Assembly (NCBI RefSeq): GCF_013387495.1
Contig: NZ_JABZEE010000007.1
Coordinates: forward strand, 1-64,000
Reading direction: 5' to 3'
DNA from: Streptomyces sp. PKU-EA00015
GTDB taxonomy: Bacteria > Actinomycetota > Actinomycetes > Streptomycetales > Streptomycetaceae
DNA: 64,000 bases
Under the pieces are notes generated by a model. The model was given only the letters and a program-made list of their open reading frames with translations. It was not told the origin of the DNA and did no database searches. A program made the translations under genes and the position numbers. Positions within the stretch are counted from its first letter, which is position 1. Every line of letters begins with the position of its first letter. Shown here in pieces: positions 8,514-16,944 of this stretch.

Positions 8514-9374
8514 TCAGCGTGCGTCGTCGGGGAGCAGCCGGGCGAGGGTGCGGACGGCCCGGTACTGCAGGGTCTTGATCGCGCCCTCGTTCTTGCCCAT
8601 GGCCCTGGCGGTCTCGGCGACGGACAGGCCCTGCAGGAAGCGGAGGGTGACGCACTCCTGCTGCTGGGGGTTGAGCTTGCGTACGGCTTCGAGCAGTGCG
8701 GCGTTCGACAGGGACTCCAGGACCGAGTCCTCCGGGCTGCGCTCGACCTCGTTGGCGTCGAGCATCTCGCCGGTGGTCACTTCCAGGCGGAAGCGGCTCG
8801 ACTTGAAGTGGTCGGCGACGAGGTTGCGGGCGATCGTCACGAGCCAGGCGCCGAAGTCGCGCCCCTGCCAGGTGAAGGTGGAGATCCTGCGCAGCGCCCT
8901 GAGGAAGGTCTCGCTGGTCAGGTCCTCGGCGGTCGCCTTGCCGCCGACGCGGTAGTAGATGTAGCGGTAGACGGTGTCGCTGTACTGGTCGTAGAGCCGC
9001 CCGAAGGCCTCGGCCTCACCCGCCTGGGCGCGCTCGACGAGCTCCATCATGCGCGCGCTGTCGCTGTCGGCGGTGGGCCGGCGGGCGGTGGCTGCGCCGG
9101 AGCTGCCGCGTCCGCCCCGTCTGCCGACGGCCGTCCGCCCGTCGTCCTGGCGCCGCCCGTCATCGACGGCGCTTCGGGCCGGTCCCTTCTGCATGCCGTT
9201 CGGGATGCCGTCGGCCAGGGCATAGCAGGGGGCGGCCGGGCCGCTGACGGCGAGGCCGGACGTGGCGAGTGCGGGGACGGCGTACGCGGTGGGGACAAAG
9301 CCGCGCAGGTGGTCGAGGACCGCCGCGCGCAGCGTAGCCAGGCCCGAGGCGTCAACCCCGACGTGTGGGTACAC
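8514..9374 (-). CDS. bldN: BldN, developmental ECF RNA polymerase sigma factor
   Basis: This 286-residue ECF sigma factor controls aerial hyphae formation (bldM, chaplin and rodlin genes). The start is GTG (MYPHVGVDASGLATLR). The first ~107 residues are the unusual N-terminal extension; in S. coelicolor about 86 residues of it are removed by proteolysis to mature the factor. Region 2 runs from about 108 to 190 (LYDQYSDTVYRYIYYR). Region 4 is at the C-terminus (LNPQQQECVTLRFLQGLSV then ETARAMGKNEGAIKT). Its anti-sigma gene follows. Transcription is known to be repressed by BldD; I could not place a convincing BldD box. Confidence 0.95.
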   Translation of the reverse strand: MYPHVGVDASGLATLRAAVLDHLRGFVPTAYAVPALATSGLAVSGPAAPCYALADGIPNGMQKGPARSAVDDGRRQDDGRTAVGRRGGRGSSGAATARRPTADSDSARMMELVERAQAGEAEAFGRLYDQYSDTVYRYIYYRVGGKATAEDLTSETFLRALRRISTFTWQGRDFGAWLVTIARNLVADHFKSSRFRLEVTTGEMLDANEVERSPEDSVLESLSNAALLEAVRKLNPQQQECVTLRFLQGLSVAETARAMGKNEGAIKTLQYRAVRTLARLLPDDAR

Positions 9375-9720
9375 GGGACTCCCAGAGGCAGAGCTTCCAT
9401 CACGTGCAGTGCGGGACCGTTCACCCGTCGTGATGACTGGTGGGGTCCGTCATGCGTCTGAGGAGAATAACGCTTCGTACAGGCAGCGCTACACCGAGTT
9501 GCTCAAATCGCCGTTTCCGTCGCTTCTCTTATGAGTTGACGACTGATCACGTGGCACATTGTGAGCGGTTGTTGATCGAATTACTTCGTGATCTGTCTGA
9601 TCGCGGGGTGACTTGTGGTCGCGGCGGGGGAACGGGACTGGCCGGGGGTGTGGAGGGGTAAGAACGGCGGAATGCCCGCCGACACGCGGGGGCGTGCGTG
9701 GGGGCTCTGGGGGCGCTGCC
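9375..9720. other. bldN upstream region without a gene
   Basis: Part of the 670-base gene-free stretch before bldN. The section 9460-9600 is clearly AT-richer than its surroundings, typical of a heavily regulated promoter, and holds a TCAC-N10-GTGA inverted pair at 9547-9564. I cannot assign the promoter elements with confidence. The remainder up to 10044 holds the GC-rich repeats listed separately. Confidence 0.5.
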
Positions 9721-10030
9721 TGTGGGGCGCTGCCCCCGGCCTCGCGTCTCGAGCGCCGGCGGGGCTGGATGTGACCCGGCGGGCGCAGGTGGCCGGTGGC
9801 GCGGGCAGGTCGGCCTGGGGCGTGCGGCGGTCCTGCGCGGGGCGCTGCCCCCGAGCCCCGCGCCTCGAGCGCCGGCGGGGGCTGGAGACGCCCGGCGGCC
9901 GGGGACCGTGCCTGATCTGCCGGCGATGGGTGTCGCCGGGCGACCGCGGTCGGGCCGGTCCGGTGTGCGCGGCGGTCCTGCGGGGCGCTGCCCCGGGCCC
10001 CGCGCCTCGAGCGCCGGCGGGGCTGGACAT
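9721..10030. repeat. Three copies of a GC-rich intergenic repeat (core CTCGAGCGCCGGCGGGG)
   Basis: Copies occupy roughly 9721-9770, 9831-9887 and 9973-10030. Each reads GGGGCGCTGCCCC, a variable GGCCCCGCG-like stretch, then CTCGAGCGCCGGCGGGG and CTGGA. The cores are 115 and 143 bases apart and differ by a few substitutions. This resembles an interspersed intergenic element common in Streptomyces genomes (known to me from memory). Each can fold into strong hairpins. They sit between the stop of the HAD gene and the bldN promoter. Confidence 0.75.
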
Positions 10031-10044
10031 GGCCCCGCGTCGTG

Positions 10045-10986
10045 TCAGCGGCGGCGGCGGTGGAGGGCCACTGCTGCTGCCGTGCCGCCCGCCAGGGCTC
10101 CCACGCCCGCTGCCGCCGGGATGCCGACCTTCGCCGCCTTGCGGCCCGTCCGGTAGTCCCGCAGGCGCCAGTCGCGTTCGCGCGCGTGCTTCCTCAGCTT
10201 CGTGTCCGGGTTGATCGCGTACGGATGGCCGACCAGCGACAGCATCGGGATGTCGTTGTGGCTGTCGCTGTACGCCGCGCAGCGGGCCAGGTCCAGGCCC
10301 TCCGCCGCCGCCAGCGCCCGTACCGCCTCCGCCTTCGCCGGGCCGTGCAGCGGTTCGCCGACCAGTTTGCCCGTGTACACGCCGTCGACCGACTCGGCGA
10401 CCGTCCCGAGCGCGCCGGTCAGCCCCAGCCGGCGGGCGATGATCGTCGCCGTCTCGACCGGCGCGGCCGTCACCAGCCAGACCTTCTGGCCCGCGTCCAG
10501 GTGTGCCTGGGCCAGCGCCCGGGTCCCCGGCCAGATGCGGTCCGCCATGTACTCGTCGTAGATCTCCTCGCCGATGCTCATCAGCTCCGAGACCCGGTGG
10601 CCCTTGACGATGGACAGGGCCGACTCGCGGACGTCCTGCATGTGGTCCGGGTCCTCGACACCGGCCAGCCGGAACCACGTCTGCTGCCAGGCGAACCGCG
10701 CCAGTTCGCGGCGCTGGAAGAACTTCCGTTTGTACAGCCCGCGGCCGAAGTGGAAGATCGCCGCGCCCTGCATCACGGTGTTGTCGAGGTCGAAGAACGC
10801 GGCGGCGCGGACGTCGCCGGCGACCGGGAACTCCGGTTCCCGGGCACGGGGTCCTTCCTCGAGTGCTTCGAGTGCCTCGATGGTCTGCGAGGACTTGCGC
10901 GCTGCCTCGGCGGCGGCTTCGCCCGCCAGCACGCTGCGAGCGGTGGCGGAGCGCCTACGCGGGGTGAGCCATCCCAGAGCGGCCAT
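10045..10986 (-). CDS. HAD-IB family hydrolase (SerB1/CicA-like)
   Basis: This 313-residue protein has the HAD nucleophile motif FFDLDNT (Asp66, Asp68), a helical cap, and the late motif YSDSHNDIPML for Mg2+ binding. It belongs to the HAD-IB branch with phosphoserine phosphatase and CicA. The C-terminus ends in a hydrophobic Ala/Gly segment capped by HRRRR, suggesting a membrane tail with the catalytic part in the cytosol. The equivalent gene (serB1) sits in the same neighbourhood in mycobacteria. The physiological substrate is unknown. It is upstream of bldN, separated by the repeat region. Confidence 0.85.
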   Translation of the reverse strand: MAALGWLTPRRRSATARSVLAGEAAAEAARKSSQTIEALEALEEGPRAREPEFPVAGDVRAAAFFDLDNTVMQGAAIFHFGRGLYKRKFFQRRELARFAWQQTWFRLAGVEDPDHMQDVRESALSIVKGHRVSELMSIGEEIYDEYMADRIWPGTRALAQAHLDAGQKVWLVTAAPVETATIIARRLGLTGALGTVAESVDGVYTGKLVGEPLHGPAKAEAVRALAAAEGLDLARCAAYSDSHNDIPMLSLVGHPYAINPDTKLRKHARERDWRLRDYRTGRKAAKVGIPAAAGVGALAGGTAAAVALHRRRR

Positions 10987-11102
10987 GACGTGAGCATAGC
11001 CAGTCTGTCAGGGACTTCCCGACTCACCGGGATGCGACGACGTGAACACTCCGCGACCGCGGTGTTAAACGGGCCGGCGGTCGGCGGGGCGAGAATGGGC
11101 TC

Positions 11103-11378
11103 ATGAGTCCTGTGCTGCGGCGTACGAAGAAGAAGCCCGAGGAGCGCGTGGTGACGCTCATCGGCAAGCCCGGCTGCCATCTGTGCGACGACGCGCGGGC
11201 CGTGGTCGAGAAGGTCTGCGCCGAGACCGGCGCCTCCTGGGAGGAGAAGGACATCAACCAGGACACCGAACTGCACCGCGCCTACTGGGAGCAGATCCCC
11301 GTCGTCCTGGTGGACGGGGAGCAGCACACCTTCTGGCGTGTGGACCCCGACCGGCTGCGCCGCGCGCTCGGGAGCTGA
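11103..11378 (+). CDS. Glutaredoxin-family (DUF836-type) protein
   Basis: This 91-residue thioredoxin-fold protein carries a redox-active Cys25-His-Leu-Cys28 pair (GKPGCHLCDDA) after a basic N-terminus, and the cis-Pro segment in EQIPVVLVDGE. Actinomycetes usually lack glutathione, so its reductant is probably mycothiol or thioredoxin, which is inference. It lies immediately before the rex-hem operon, as the homologous gene does before hemA in mycobacteria. Confidence 0.87.
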   Translation: MSPVLRRTKKKPEERVVTLIGKPGCHLCDDARAVVEKVCAETGASWEEKDINQDTELHRAYWEQIPVVLVDGEQHTFWRVDPDRLRRALGS

Positions 11379-11588
11379 CGCCCCGGAAGGCGGGTACCAT
11401 CATGGTCGTTTTGCTTGGATTTCTCCGCCGCGCACGCCTCTTTCGGGGCCGGACCGTGACAGGGCAGAGTGGGCGGAGTCAGGCGGTCTCGGGGGCGTAG
11501 ATCGTAAGGAGTGTGTACGACTTTGCCCCCTTTGGCGCCTCAACGGACCGGGGTGGTCCGCGGTTCCAGGATCCGTCCACCGGATTGC

Positions 11589-11602
11589 GTGACCCCGGTC
11601 AC
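11589..11602. promoter_or_regulatory. Perfect palindrome resembling a Streptomyces Crp site
   Basis: GTGACCCCGGTCAC has perfect 6-bp arms and fits the published GTG-N6-GNCAC Crp motif. It lies 28 bases before the predicted minus-35 box of the rex promoter. Function is inferred only. Confidence 0.4.
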
Positions 11603-11629
11603 TTTGCACGGACAAAGCGGACACAATCT

Positions 11630-11658
11630 TTGTGCACGCGTTCACAAAGACATAGCCT
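11630..11658 (+). promoter_or_regulatory. Predicted rex promoter overlapped by the Rex operator (ROP)
   Basis: TTGTGC (11630-11635), a 17-base spacer and TAGCCT (11653-11658) form a plausible promoter. The minus-35 and spacer overlap TGTGCACGCGTTCACA (11631-11646), one mismatch from the ideal Rex operator TGTGAACGCGTTCACA; symmetry extends outward to 11628-11649. Rex bound here would block RNA polymerase, so rex-hemACD should be induced when NADH rises and oxygen falls, as described for S. coelicolor. The long leader (11379-11723) holds nothing else I can name. Confidence 0.8.
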
Positions 11659-11723
11659 GCATTCGACGGGGCGGTCTTGGGACACTCGGCCGCCTGCAGC
11701 CTCGCTCATCCCGCAGGAGCACC

Positions 11724-12449
11724 GTGGCAACTGGCCGAAATCACCGACCGGCGACCCGTAGCCGAGGAATCCCCGAGGCCACCGTCGCCCGGCTTCCGCT
11801 CTACCTGCGCGCCCTGACGGCGCTCTCGGAGCGGTCCGTGCCGACGGTCTCCTCCGAGGAGCTGGCCGCTGCCGCGGGCGTCAACTCCGCGAAGCTGCGC
11901 AAGGACTTCTCGTACCTCGGCTCGTACGGGACCCGGGGTGTCGGATACGACGTCGAGTACCTCGTCTACCAGATCTCCCGCGAGCTCGGTCTGACGCAGG
12001 ACTGGCCGGTCGTCATCGTCGGTATCGGAAACCTCGGCGCCGCCCTCGCCAACTACGGCGGCTTCGCGTCCCGCGGTTTCCGGGTCGCCGCGCTGATCGA
12101 CGCCGACCCGACCATGGCCGGCAAGCCCGTCGCCGGCATCCCCGTCCAGCACACGGACGAGCTCGAGAAGATCATCCGGGACAACGGGGTGTCGATCGGC
12201 GTCATCTCGACGCCCGCCGGCGCCGCCCAGCAGGTGTGCGACCGCCTGATCGCGGCCGGCGTCAGCTCCATCCTCAACTTCGCCCCCACCGTGCTGTCCG
12301 TGCCGGACGGTGTCGACGTGCGCAAGGTCGACCTCTCGATCGAGCTGCAGATCCTCGCCTTCCACGAGCAGCGGAAGGCCGGCGAGGAGGCCGAGGCCAC
12401 GGGCCGGAAGGGACCCGACGGGGACATGCCCGCCGTGATGCCGGTATGA
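11724..12449 (+). CDS. rex: Redox-sensing transcriptional repressor Rex
   Basis: This 241-residue repressor senses the NADH/NAD+ ratio. An N-terminal winged helix (to about residue 85, including SAKLRKDFSYLGSYGTRGVGY) binds DNA and a Rossmann domain (VVIVGIGNLGAAL) binds NADH, which releases the operator. The frame is open further upstream, but the GTG at 11724 with AGGAG just before it gives the conserved N-terminus MATGRNHRPATRSRGIPEA. A Rex operator sits in its own promoter. Its stop overlaps the hemA start (ATGA), so the operon is translationally coupled. Confidence 0.96.
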   Translation: MATGRNHRPATRSRGIPEATVARLPLYLRALTALSERSVPTVSSEELAAAAGVNSAKLRKDFSYLGSYGTRGVGYDVEYLVYQISRELGLTQDWPVVIVGIGNLGAALANYGGFASRGFRVAALIDADPTMAGKPVAGIPVQHTDELEKIIRDNGVSIGVISTPAGAAQQVCDRLIAAGVSSILNFAPTVLSVPDGVDVRKVDLSIELQILAFHEQRKAGEEAEATGRKGPDGDMPAVMPV

Positions 12450-14176
12450 GTCTCCTTGTCGTCGGCCTGAGCCACCGCAGCGCTCCCGTGAGCGTGCTGG
12501 AGCGTGCCTCGCTGTCCGCCGATGCGCAGGTCAAGCTGCTGCACGACACCCTCGCGGCGGAGCCCGCGACGGAGGCGACGGTCCTCGCCACCTGCAACCG
12601 CATCGAGCTGTACGCGGACGTGGACAAGTTCCACGCCGGTGTCGCCGAGCTGTCCACGCTGCTCGCCCAGCACAGCGGGGTCGGGCTCGAGGAGCTCACT
12701 CCCTATCTCTATGTGCACTACGAGGACCGGGCCGTCCACCACCTCTTCTCGGTGGCCTGCGGCCTGGACTCCATGGTCGTCGGCGAGGGCCAGATCCTCG
12801 GCCAGATCAAGGACGCCCTCGCACGCGGGCAGGAGCTGCACACCGCGGGACGGCTGATCAACGACCTGTTCCAGCAGGCGCTGCGCGTCGGCAAGCGCGC
12901 CCACAGCGAGACCGGGATCGACCGGGCCGGGCAGTCGCTCGTCACCTTCGGTCTCGAACAGCTCGCCGCGGGCGAGTCCGTCGAGGCGTGGGCCGCTGAC
13001 AAGCGTGCCCTGGTGATCGGCGCCGGCTCGATGTCGTCGCTCGCCGCGACGACGCTGGCGCGCCTGGGCGTACGCGAACTGGTCATCGCCAACCGGACGA
13101 CGGAGCGAGCGGAGCGGCTGGCCGCGGTCCTCTCCGAGTCGGGCGGCGTGCGCGCCCACGCGGTGCCGATGCGGTCCGTCGCCGATGAACTGACACGTGC
13201 CGACGTGGCCGTCTCCTGCACCGGCGCGACGGGTCTGGTCCTGACCGCCGAAGCGGTCGCGACGGCACTCGCGCAGCACGTGGTGCCCGAGGCCGTTCCG
13301 GGCAGGGACCTGCGCGCCCCCGGGGGCAGCGTGGTCGCCCGTCTGGCCGCGGTGGCGGCCCGCGACGGCCGCGTGACCGAACTCCCCGTGGACGGCCCCG
13401 AGGTGGTCCCGGCCGCCCCCGGCACGGTTCTGGACGCGCCCGAGGCGGGCGCCGGCACGGCACAGGCCGGTCCGACCGCCGCCGGCCGGGTCGTCGGCGA
13501 GGACGCGGTCTTCGACGGCGCGGACGTTGCCCCAGGCTCCGAGTGCCCCGTCGGGCTCGACGACTCCCTCGCGCAGCACGGCGCCTGGGTCGACAACGCC
13601 TCCCGCACCCGCGCCGCCTCCGCCCGCACGGCCGCCGTGCGGCACGCCGACGGCAACGGCCCCGTCCGGCTCGCGCTGCTCGACCTGGCCATGCCCCGGG
13701 ACATCGACGCCGCCGTCCACCGCCTCGCCGGCGTACGGCTCGTGGACATCGAGTCGCTCGCCGAGGCGTCCGCCGACGCGCCCATGGCCGCCGACGTGGA
13801 CCAGGTCCGCTCGATCGTCTCCGACGAGGTCGCCGCCTTCGGCGCGGCCCAGCGCGCCGCCCACATCACCCCGACCGTGGTCGCCCTGCGCACCATGGCC
13901 GCCGATGTGGTCTCCAGCGAGATGGCCCGTCTCGACGGCCGGCTCACCGGCCTCGACGAGAAGCAGCGCGCCGAGATCACCCAGACCGTGCGCCGCGTGG
14001 TGGACAAGCTCCTGCACGCGCCCACCGTGCGGGTCAAGCAGCTCGCCAGCGAGCCCGGCGGCGCCGGGTACGCGGACGCGCTGCGGACCCTCTTCGACCT
14101 CGACCCGGAGACGGTCGCCTCCGTCAGCCGGGCCGACCTGAATGACGCAGACGTCAAGAACCGAGGGCGAGTATGA
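12446..14176 (+). CDS. hemA: Glutamyl-tRNA reductase HemA
   Basis: This 576-residue enzyme reduces glutamyl-tRNA to glutamate-1-semialdehyde, the first committed step of tetrapyrrole synthesis. The thioester-forming nucleophile is Cys50 in ATCNRIELYA. The NADPH domain is near residue 190 (ALVIGAGSMSSLAATTLARLG). It is longer than most HemA proteins (~420-450) because of an Ala/Gly/Asp-rich insertion at about residues 275-400, a feature also seen in other Streptomyces HemA. It overlaps rex upstream and hemC downstream by four bases each. Confidence 0.96.
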   Translation: MSLLVVGLSHRSAPVSVLERASLSADAQVKLLHDTLAAEPATEATVLATCNRIELYADVDKFHAGVAELSTLLAQHSGVGLEELTPYLYVHYEDRAVHHLFSVACGLDSMVVGEGQILGQIKDALARGQELHTAGRLINDLFQQALRVGKRAHSETGIDRAGQSLVTFGLEQLAAGESVEAWAADKRALVIGAGSMSSLAATTLARLGVRELVIANRTTERAERLAAVLSESGGVRAHAVPMRSVADELTRADVAVSCTGATGLVLTAEAVATALAQHVVPEAVPGRDLRAPGGSVVARLAAVAARDGRVTELPVDGPEVVPAAPGTVLDAPEAGAGTAQAGPTAAGRVVGEDAVFDGADVAPGSECPVGLDDSLAQHGAWVDNASRTRAASARTAAVRHADGNGPVRLALLDLAMPRDIDAAVHRLAGVRLVDIESLAEASADAPMAADVDQVRSIVSDEVAAFGAAQRAAHITPTVVALRTMAADVVSSEMARLDGRLTGLDEKQRAEITQTVRRVVDKLLHAPTVRVKQLASEPGGAGYADALRTLFDLDPETVASVSRADLNDADVKNRGRV

Positions 14177-15144
14177 CCGAGAGGGCACTGAGGCTCGGGA
14201 CCAGGCGCAGCAAGCTCGCCATGGCCCAGTCCGGGCATGTGGCTGAGGAGGTGCGCCGGCTGACCGGCCGCGACGTCGAGCTCGTCGAGATCACGACGTA
14301 CGGGGACGTCTCCCGCGAGCACCTGGCGCAGATCGGCGGCACGGGCGTGTTCGTCGCGGCCCTGCGCGACGCGCTGCTCCGCGGCGACGTGGACTTCGCC
14401 GTCCACTCGCTGAAGGACCTGCCCACCACGCCGCACGAGGGTCTGACACTGGCCGCGACCCCCAAGCGGGAGGACCCGCGCGACGCGCTCGTCGCCCGCG
14501 ACGGCCTGACCTTCCACGAACTGCCGGACGGCGCACGCATCGGCACCGGTTCGCCGCGCCGGATGGCGCAGCTGAACGCGTACGCCCGCTCCCACGGGCT
14601 GCGCATCGAGACCGTGCCGATCCGCGGAAACGTCGACACCCGGATCGGATACGTACGCAGCGGGGAGCTCGACGCCGTCGTGCTCGCCGCTGCCGGACTC
14701 CACCGCATCGGCAGGATCGACGAGGTCACCGACTTCCTGTCGGTCGACTTCGTCCTGCCCGCCCCCGGCCAGGGGGCCCTGGCGATCGAGTGCAGGGCCG
14801 GGGCCGACGGCCACGACACTGCCCTCGCCGCCGCGCTCGGGCAACTCGACGACCCGCACACGCGGGCCGCCGTGACCGCCGAGCGTTCCCTGCTCGCCGC
14901 CCTGGAGGCCGGCTGCTCCGCACCCGTGGGTGCGCTGGCCGACCTGCTGGCCGACGGCCAGGTTGCCACCGAAATGCGCCTGCGGGGGGTCGTCGGCACA
15001 CCCGACGGCTCCGCGCTGGTGCAGCTGTCCACCACCGGTCCCGTACCCACGTCGCACGGCGACGCCATCGCGCTCGGTCGCGAACTCGCGTCCGAGATGC
15101 TCGCCAAGGGTGCGGCCGGTCTTATGGGGGAGCGAGCACTTTGA
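14173..15144 (+). CDS. hemC: Porphobilinogen deaminase (hydroxymethylbilane synthase) HemC
   Basis: This 323-residue cytosolic enzyme joins four porphobilinogen molecules into hydroxymethylbilane. The N-terminal LRLGTRRSKLAMAQ, DFAVHSLKDLPT, and the dipyrromethane-cofactor cysteine Cys248 in EAGCSAPVGA are all present. It starts with an ATG overlapping the hemA stop and ends overlapping the hemD TTG start. Confidence 0.97.
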   Translation: MTERALRLGTRRSKLAMAQSGHVAEEVRRLTGRDVELVEITTYGDVSREHLAQIGGTGVFVAALRDALLRGDVDFAVHSLKDLPTTPHEGLTLAATPKREDPRDALVARDGLTFHELPDGARIGTGSPRRMAQLNAYARSHGLRIETVPIRGNVDTRIGYVRSGELDAVVLAAAGLHRIGRIDEVTDFLSVDFVLPAPGQGALAIECRAGADGHDTALAAALGQLDDPHTRAAVTAERSLLAALEAGCSAPVGALADLLADGQVATEMRLRGVVGTPDGSALVQLSTTGPVPTSHGDAIALGRELASEMLAKGAAGLMGERAL

Positions 15145-16802
15145 GCCCCACCACCTCGAACCTTCCGGGCCTCGCGGCACACGGGCACGTCACCTTCCTG
15201 GGTGCCGGTCCCGGCGACCCCGGTCTGCTGACTCTGCGCGCCGTCGAGGCGCTCGCCGACGCGGACGTGCTGATCGCCGAGCCCGCTGTCCTCGATGTCG
15301 TTCGCGGCCATGCGCGGGCAGGCGTAAGCACGCCTGAGCTGACGGTTGTTGACGACGCGTCAGCCTCCGCCGGGATCCCGGTCCTCAGGGATGCGGCCAA
15401 TCTTGTCATGGAGGCCGCGAGGGGCGGCAAGCGGGTCGTCCGTGCGGTGACCGGCGACCCGGGCATGGACACCGACGCCGGCCGGGAGATGCTCGCGTGC
15501 GCGTCCGCGGGCATCCCCTTCGAGGTCGTGCCCGGTGTGGCGACGGCCGTCGGCGTACCGGCGTACGCCGGTGTCCCGCTCCGCGACGAGCAGGGCACCG
15601 ACGTCCGTTTCGTCGACGCCCGCACCGCGTCCGACCGGTGCTGGACCGAGGTCGGCGCGAGCGACGGCACGGTCGTCGTCTCCACGACGCTGGAGACGGT
15701 CGCCGCCGCCGCGGGTGAACTGGTCGCCGCGGGCCGCAAGCCCGACACCCCGCTGACCGTCACCGTCGCCGGTACGACGACGCGCCAGCGCACCTGGACC
15801 GCGACGCTCGGCACCATCGCGCAGACGCTGAAGCAGGCGAAGGTGCTGCCGTCCCCCGAGGGGCACCAGCCGGTCATAGCCGTGGTCGGTGAGCGCAGCG
15901 CCGCCGCCCAGCGCGACCAGCTCGCGTGGTTCGAGTCCAAGCCGCTGTTCGGCTGGAAGGTGCTCGTGCCGCGTACGAAGGAGCAGGCGGCCTCGCTCTC
16001 CGACCAGCTTCGTTCCTACGGCGCGGTGCCGCACGAGGTCCCGACGATCGCGGTCGAACCGCCGCGCACGCCGCAGCAGATGGAGCGCGCGGTCAAGGGA
16101 CTCGTGACCGGACGCTACGAGTGGATCGCCTTCACCTCGGTGAACGCGGTGAAGGCCGTGCGGGAGAAGTTCGAGGAGTACGGGCTCGACGCCCGCGCCT
16201 TCGCCGGGATCAAGGTCGCCGCGGTCGGCGAGCAGACGGCCGCCGCGCTGGTGGACTTCGGCGTGAAGCCGGACCTCGTGCCGAGCGGTGAGCAGTCCGC
16301 GGCCGGGCTGCTGGAGGACTGGCCGCCGTACGACCCGGTCTTCGACCCGATCGACCGCGTCTTCCTGCCGCGTGCCGACATCGCGACCGAGACGCTGGTC
16401 GCGGGCCTCATCGAACTCGGGTGGGAGGTCGACGACGTGACCGCCTACCGGACCGTGCGTGCGTCGCCGCCGCCGGCGGAGACCCGCGAGGCGATCAAGG
16501 GCGGCGGTTTCGACGCGGTGCTGTTCACGTCGTCGTCGACCGTGCGGAACCTCGTCGGCATCGCGGGCAAGCCGCACAACGTGACCGTGATCGCGTGCAT
16601 CGGCCCGGCGACCGCGAAGACCGCGGAGGAGCACGGGCTGCGGGTCGACGTCCTGTCGCCCGAGCCGTCGGTGCACAAGCTGGCCGAGGCGCTGGCGGAG
16701 TTCGGCGCGCGGCGGCGGGCGGCGGCCGTGGAGGCGGGCGAGCACGTGACGCGCCCGTCGGAACGGCGTCCCGGCGGACGGCGGCGGCGTACGACGACGT
16801 GA
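15141..16802 (+). CDS. hemD: Fused SUMT-like domain and uroporphyrinogen-III synthase HemD
   Basis: This 553-residue protein joins an N-terminal SUMT (CobA/CysG-A)-like methyltransferase domain (to about 250) to a C-terminal uroporphyrinogen-III synthase that cyclises hydroxymethylbilane. The SUMT part keeps the SAM motif FLGAGPGDPGLLTLRA and VPGVATAVGVPAYAGVPL, but the usual GGDPFVFGRGGEE block is degenerate (AVTGDPGMDTDAGREM), so methylation is uncertain. The synthase part begins near WKVLVPRTKEQA and includes AFTSVNAVKAVRE and LFTSSSTVRNLVG. The start is TTG overlapping the hemC stop. It is the last gene before a strong terminator. Confidence 0.92.
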   Translation: MSPTTSNLPGLAAHGHVTFLGAGPGDPGLLTLRAVEALADADVLIAEPAVLDVVRGHARAGVSTPELTVVDDASASAGIPVLRDAANLVMEAARGGKRVVRAVTGDPGMDTDAGREMLACASAGIPFEVVPGVATAVGVPAYAGVPLRDEQGTDVRFVDARTASDRCWTEVGASDGTVVVSTTLETVAAAAGELVAAGRKPDTPLTVTVAGTTTRQRTWTATLGTIAQTLKQAKVLPSPEGHQPVIAVVGERSAAAQRDQLAWFESKPLFGWKVLVPRTKEQAASLSDQLRSYGAVPHEVPTIAVEPPRTPQQMERAVKGLVTGRYEWIAFTSVNAVKAVREKFEEYGLDARAFAGIKVAAVGEQTAAALVDFGVKPDLVPSGEQSAAGLLEDWPPYDPVFDPIDRVFLPRADIATETLVAGLIELGWEVDDVTAYRTVRASPPPAETREAIKGGGFDAVLFTSSSTVRNLVGIAGKPHNVTVIACIGPATAKTAEEHGLRVDVLSPEPSVHKLAEALAEFGARRRAAAVEAGEHVTRPSERRPGGRRRRTTT

Positions 16803-16824
16803 CGTACGCGGTGACATGAGGTGA

Positions 16825-16867
16825 CCGGCGTGGCCGGGCGGGAGAGGCTCCCGCCCGGCCACGCCGG
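16825..16867 (+). terminator. Terminator of the rex-hemACD operon
   Basis: A perfect 19-bp stem (16825-16843 with 16849-16867) closes a GAGGC loop, 22 bases after the hemD stop. No T run follows, as is usual in this genus. Confidence 0.88.
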
Positions 16868-16944
16868 GTTCCCGGGTGTTCGACATGAGGGCCGCCGAGG
16901 CGTACACCGGAAGCACGGTGGTGCTACACGAGTGGGTGACGGTC

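Noticed and set aside
9536..9564. TTGACG with a candidate minus-10 on the plus strand upstream of bldN
   Set aside because: The spaced minus-10 (TTGTGA) is poor and no plus-strand gene follows.
9598..9613. Possible BldD box upstream of bldN
   Set aside because: On the minus strand GTCACCCCGCGATCA matches only about six of nine fixed positions of the BldD consensus; too weak to call.
12053..14188. Long minus-strand open frame (711 codons) opposite rex-hemA
   Set aside because: Low-complexity Gly/Asp/His protein opposite strongly conserved genes; no motif or ribosome site.
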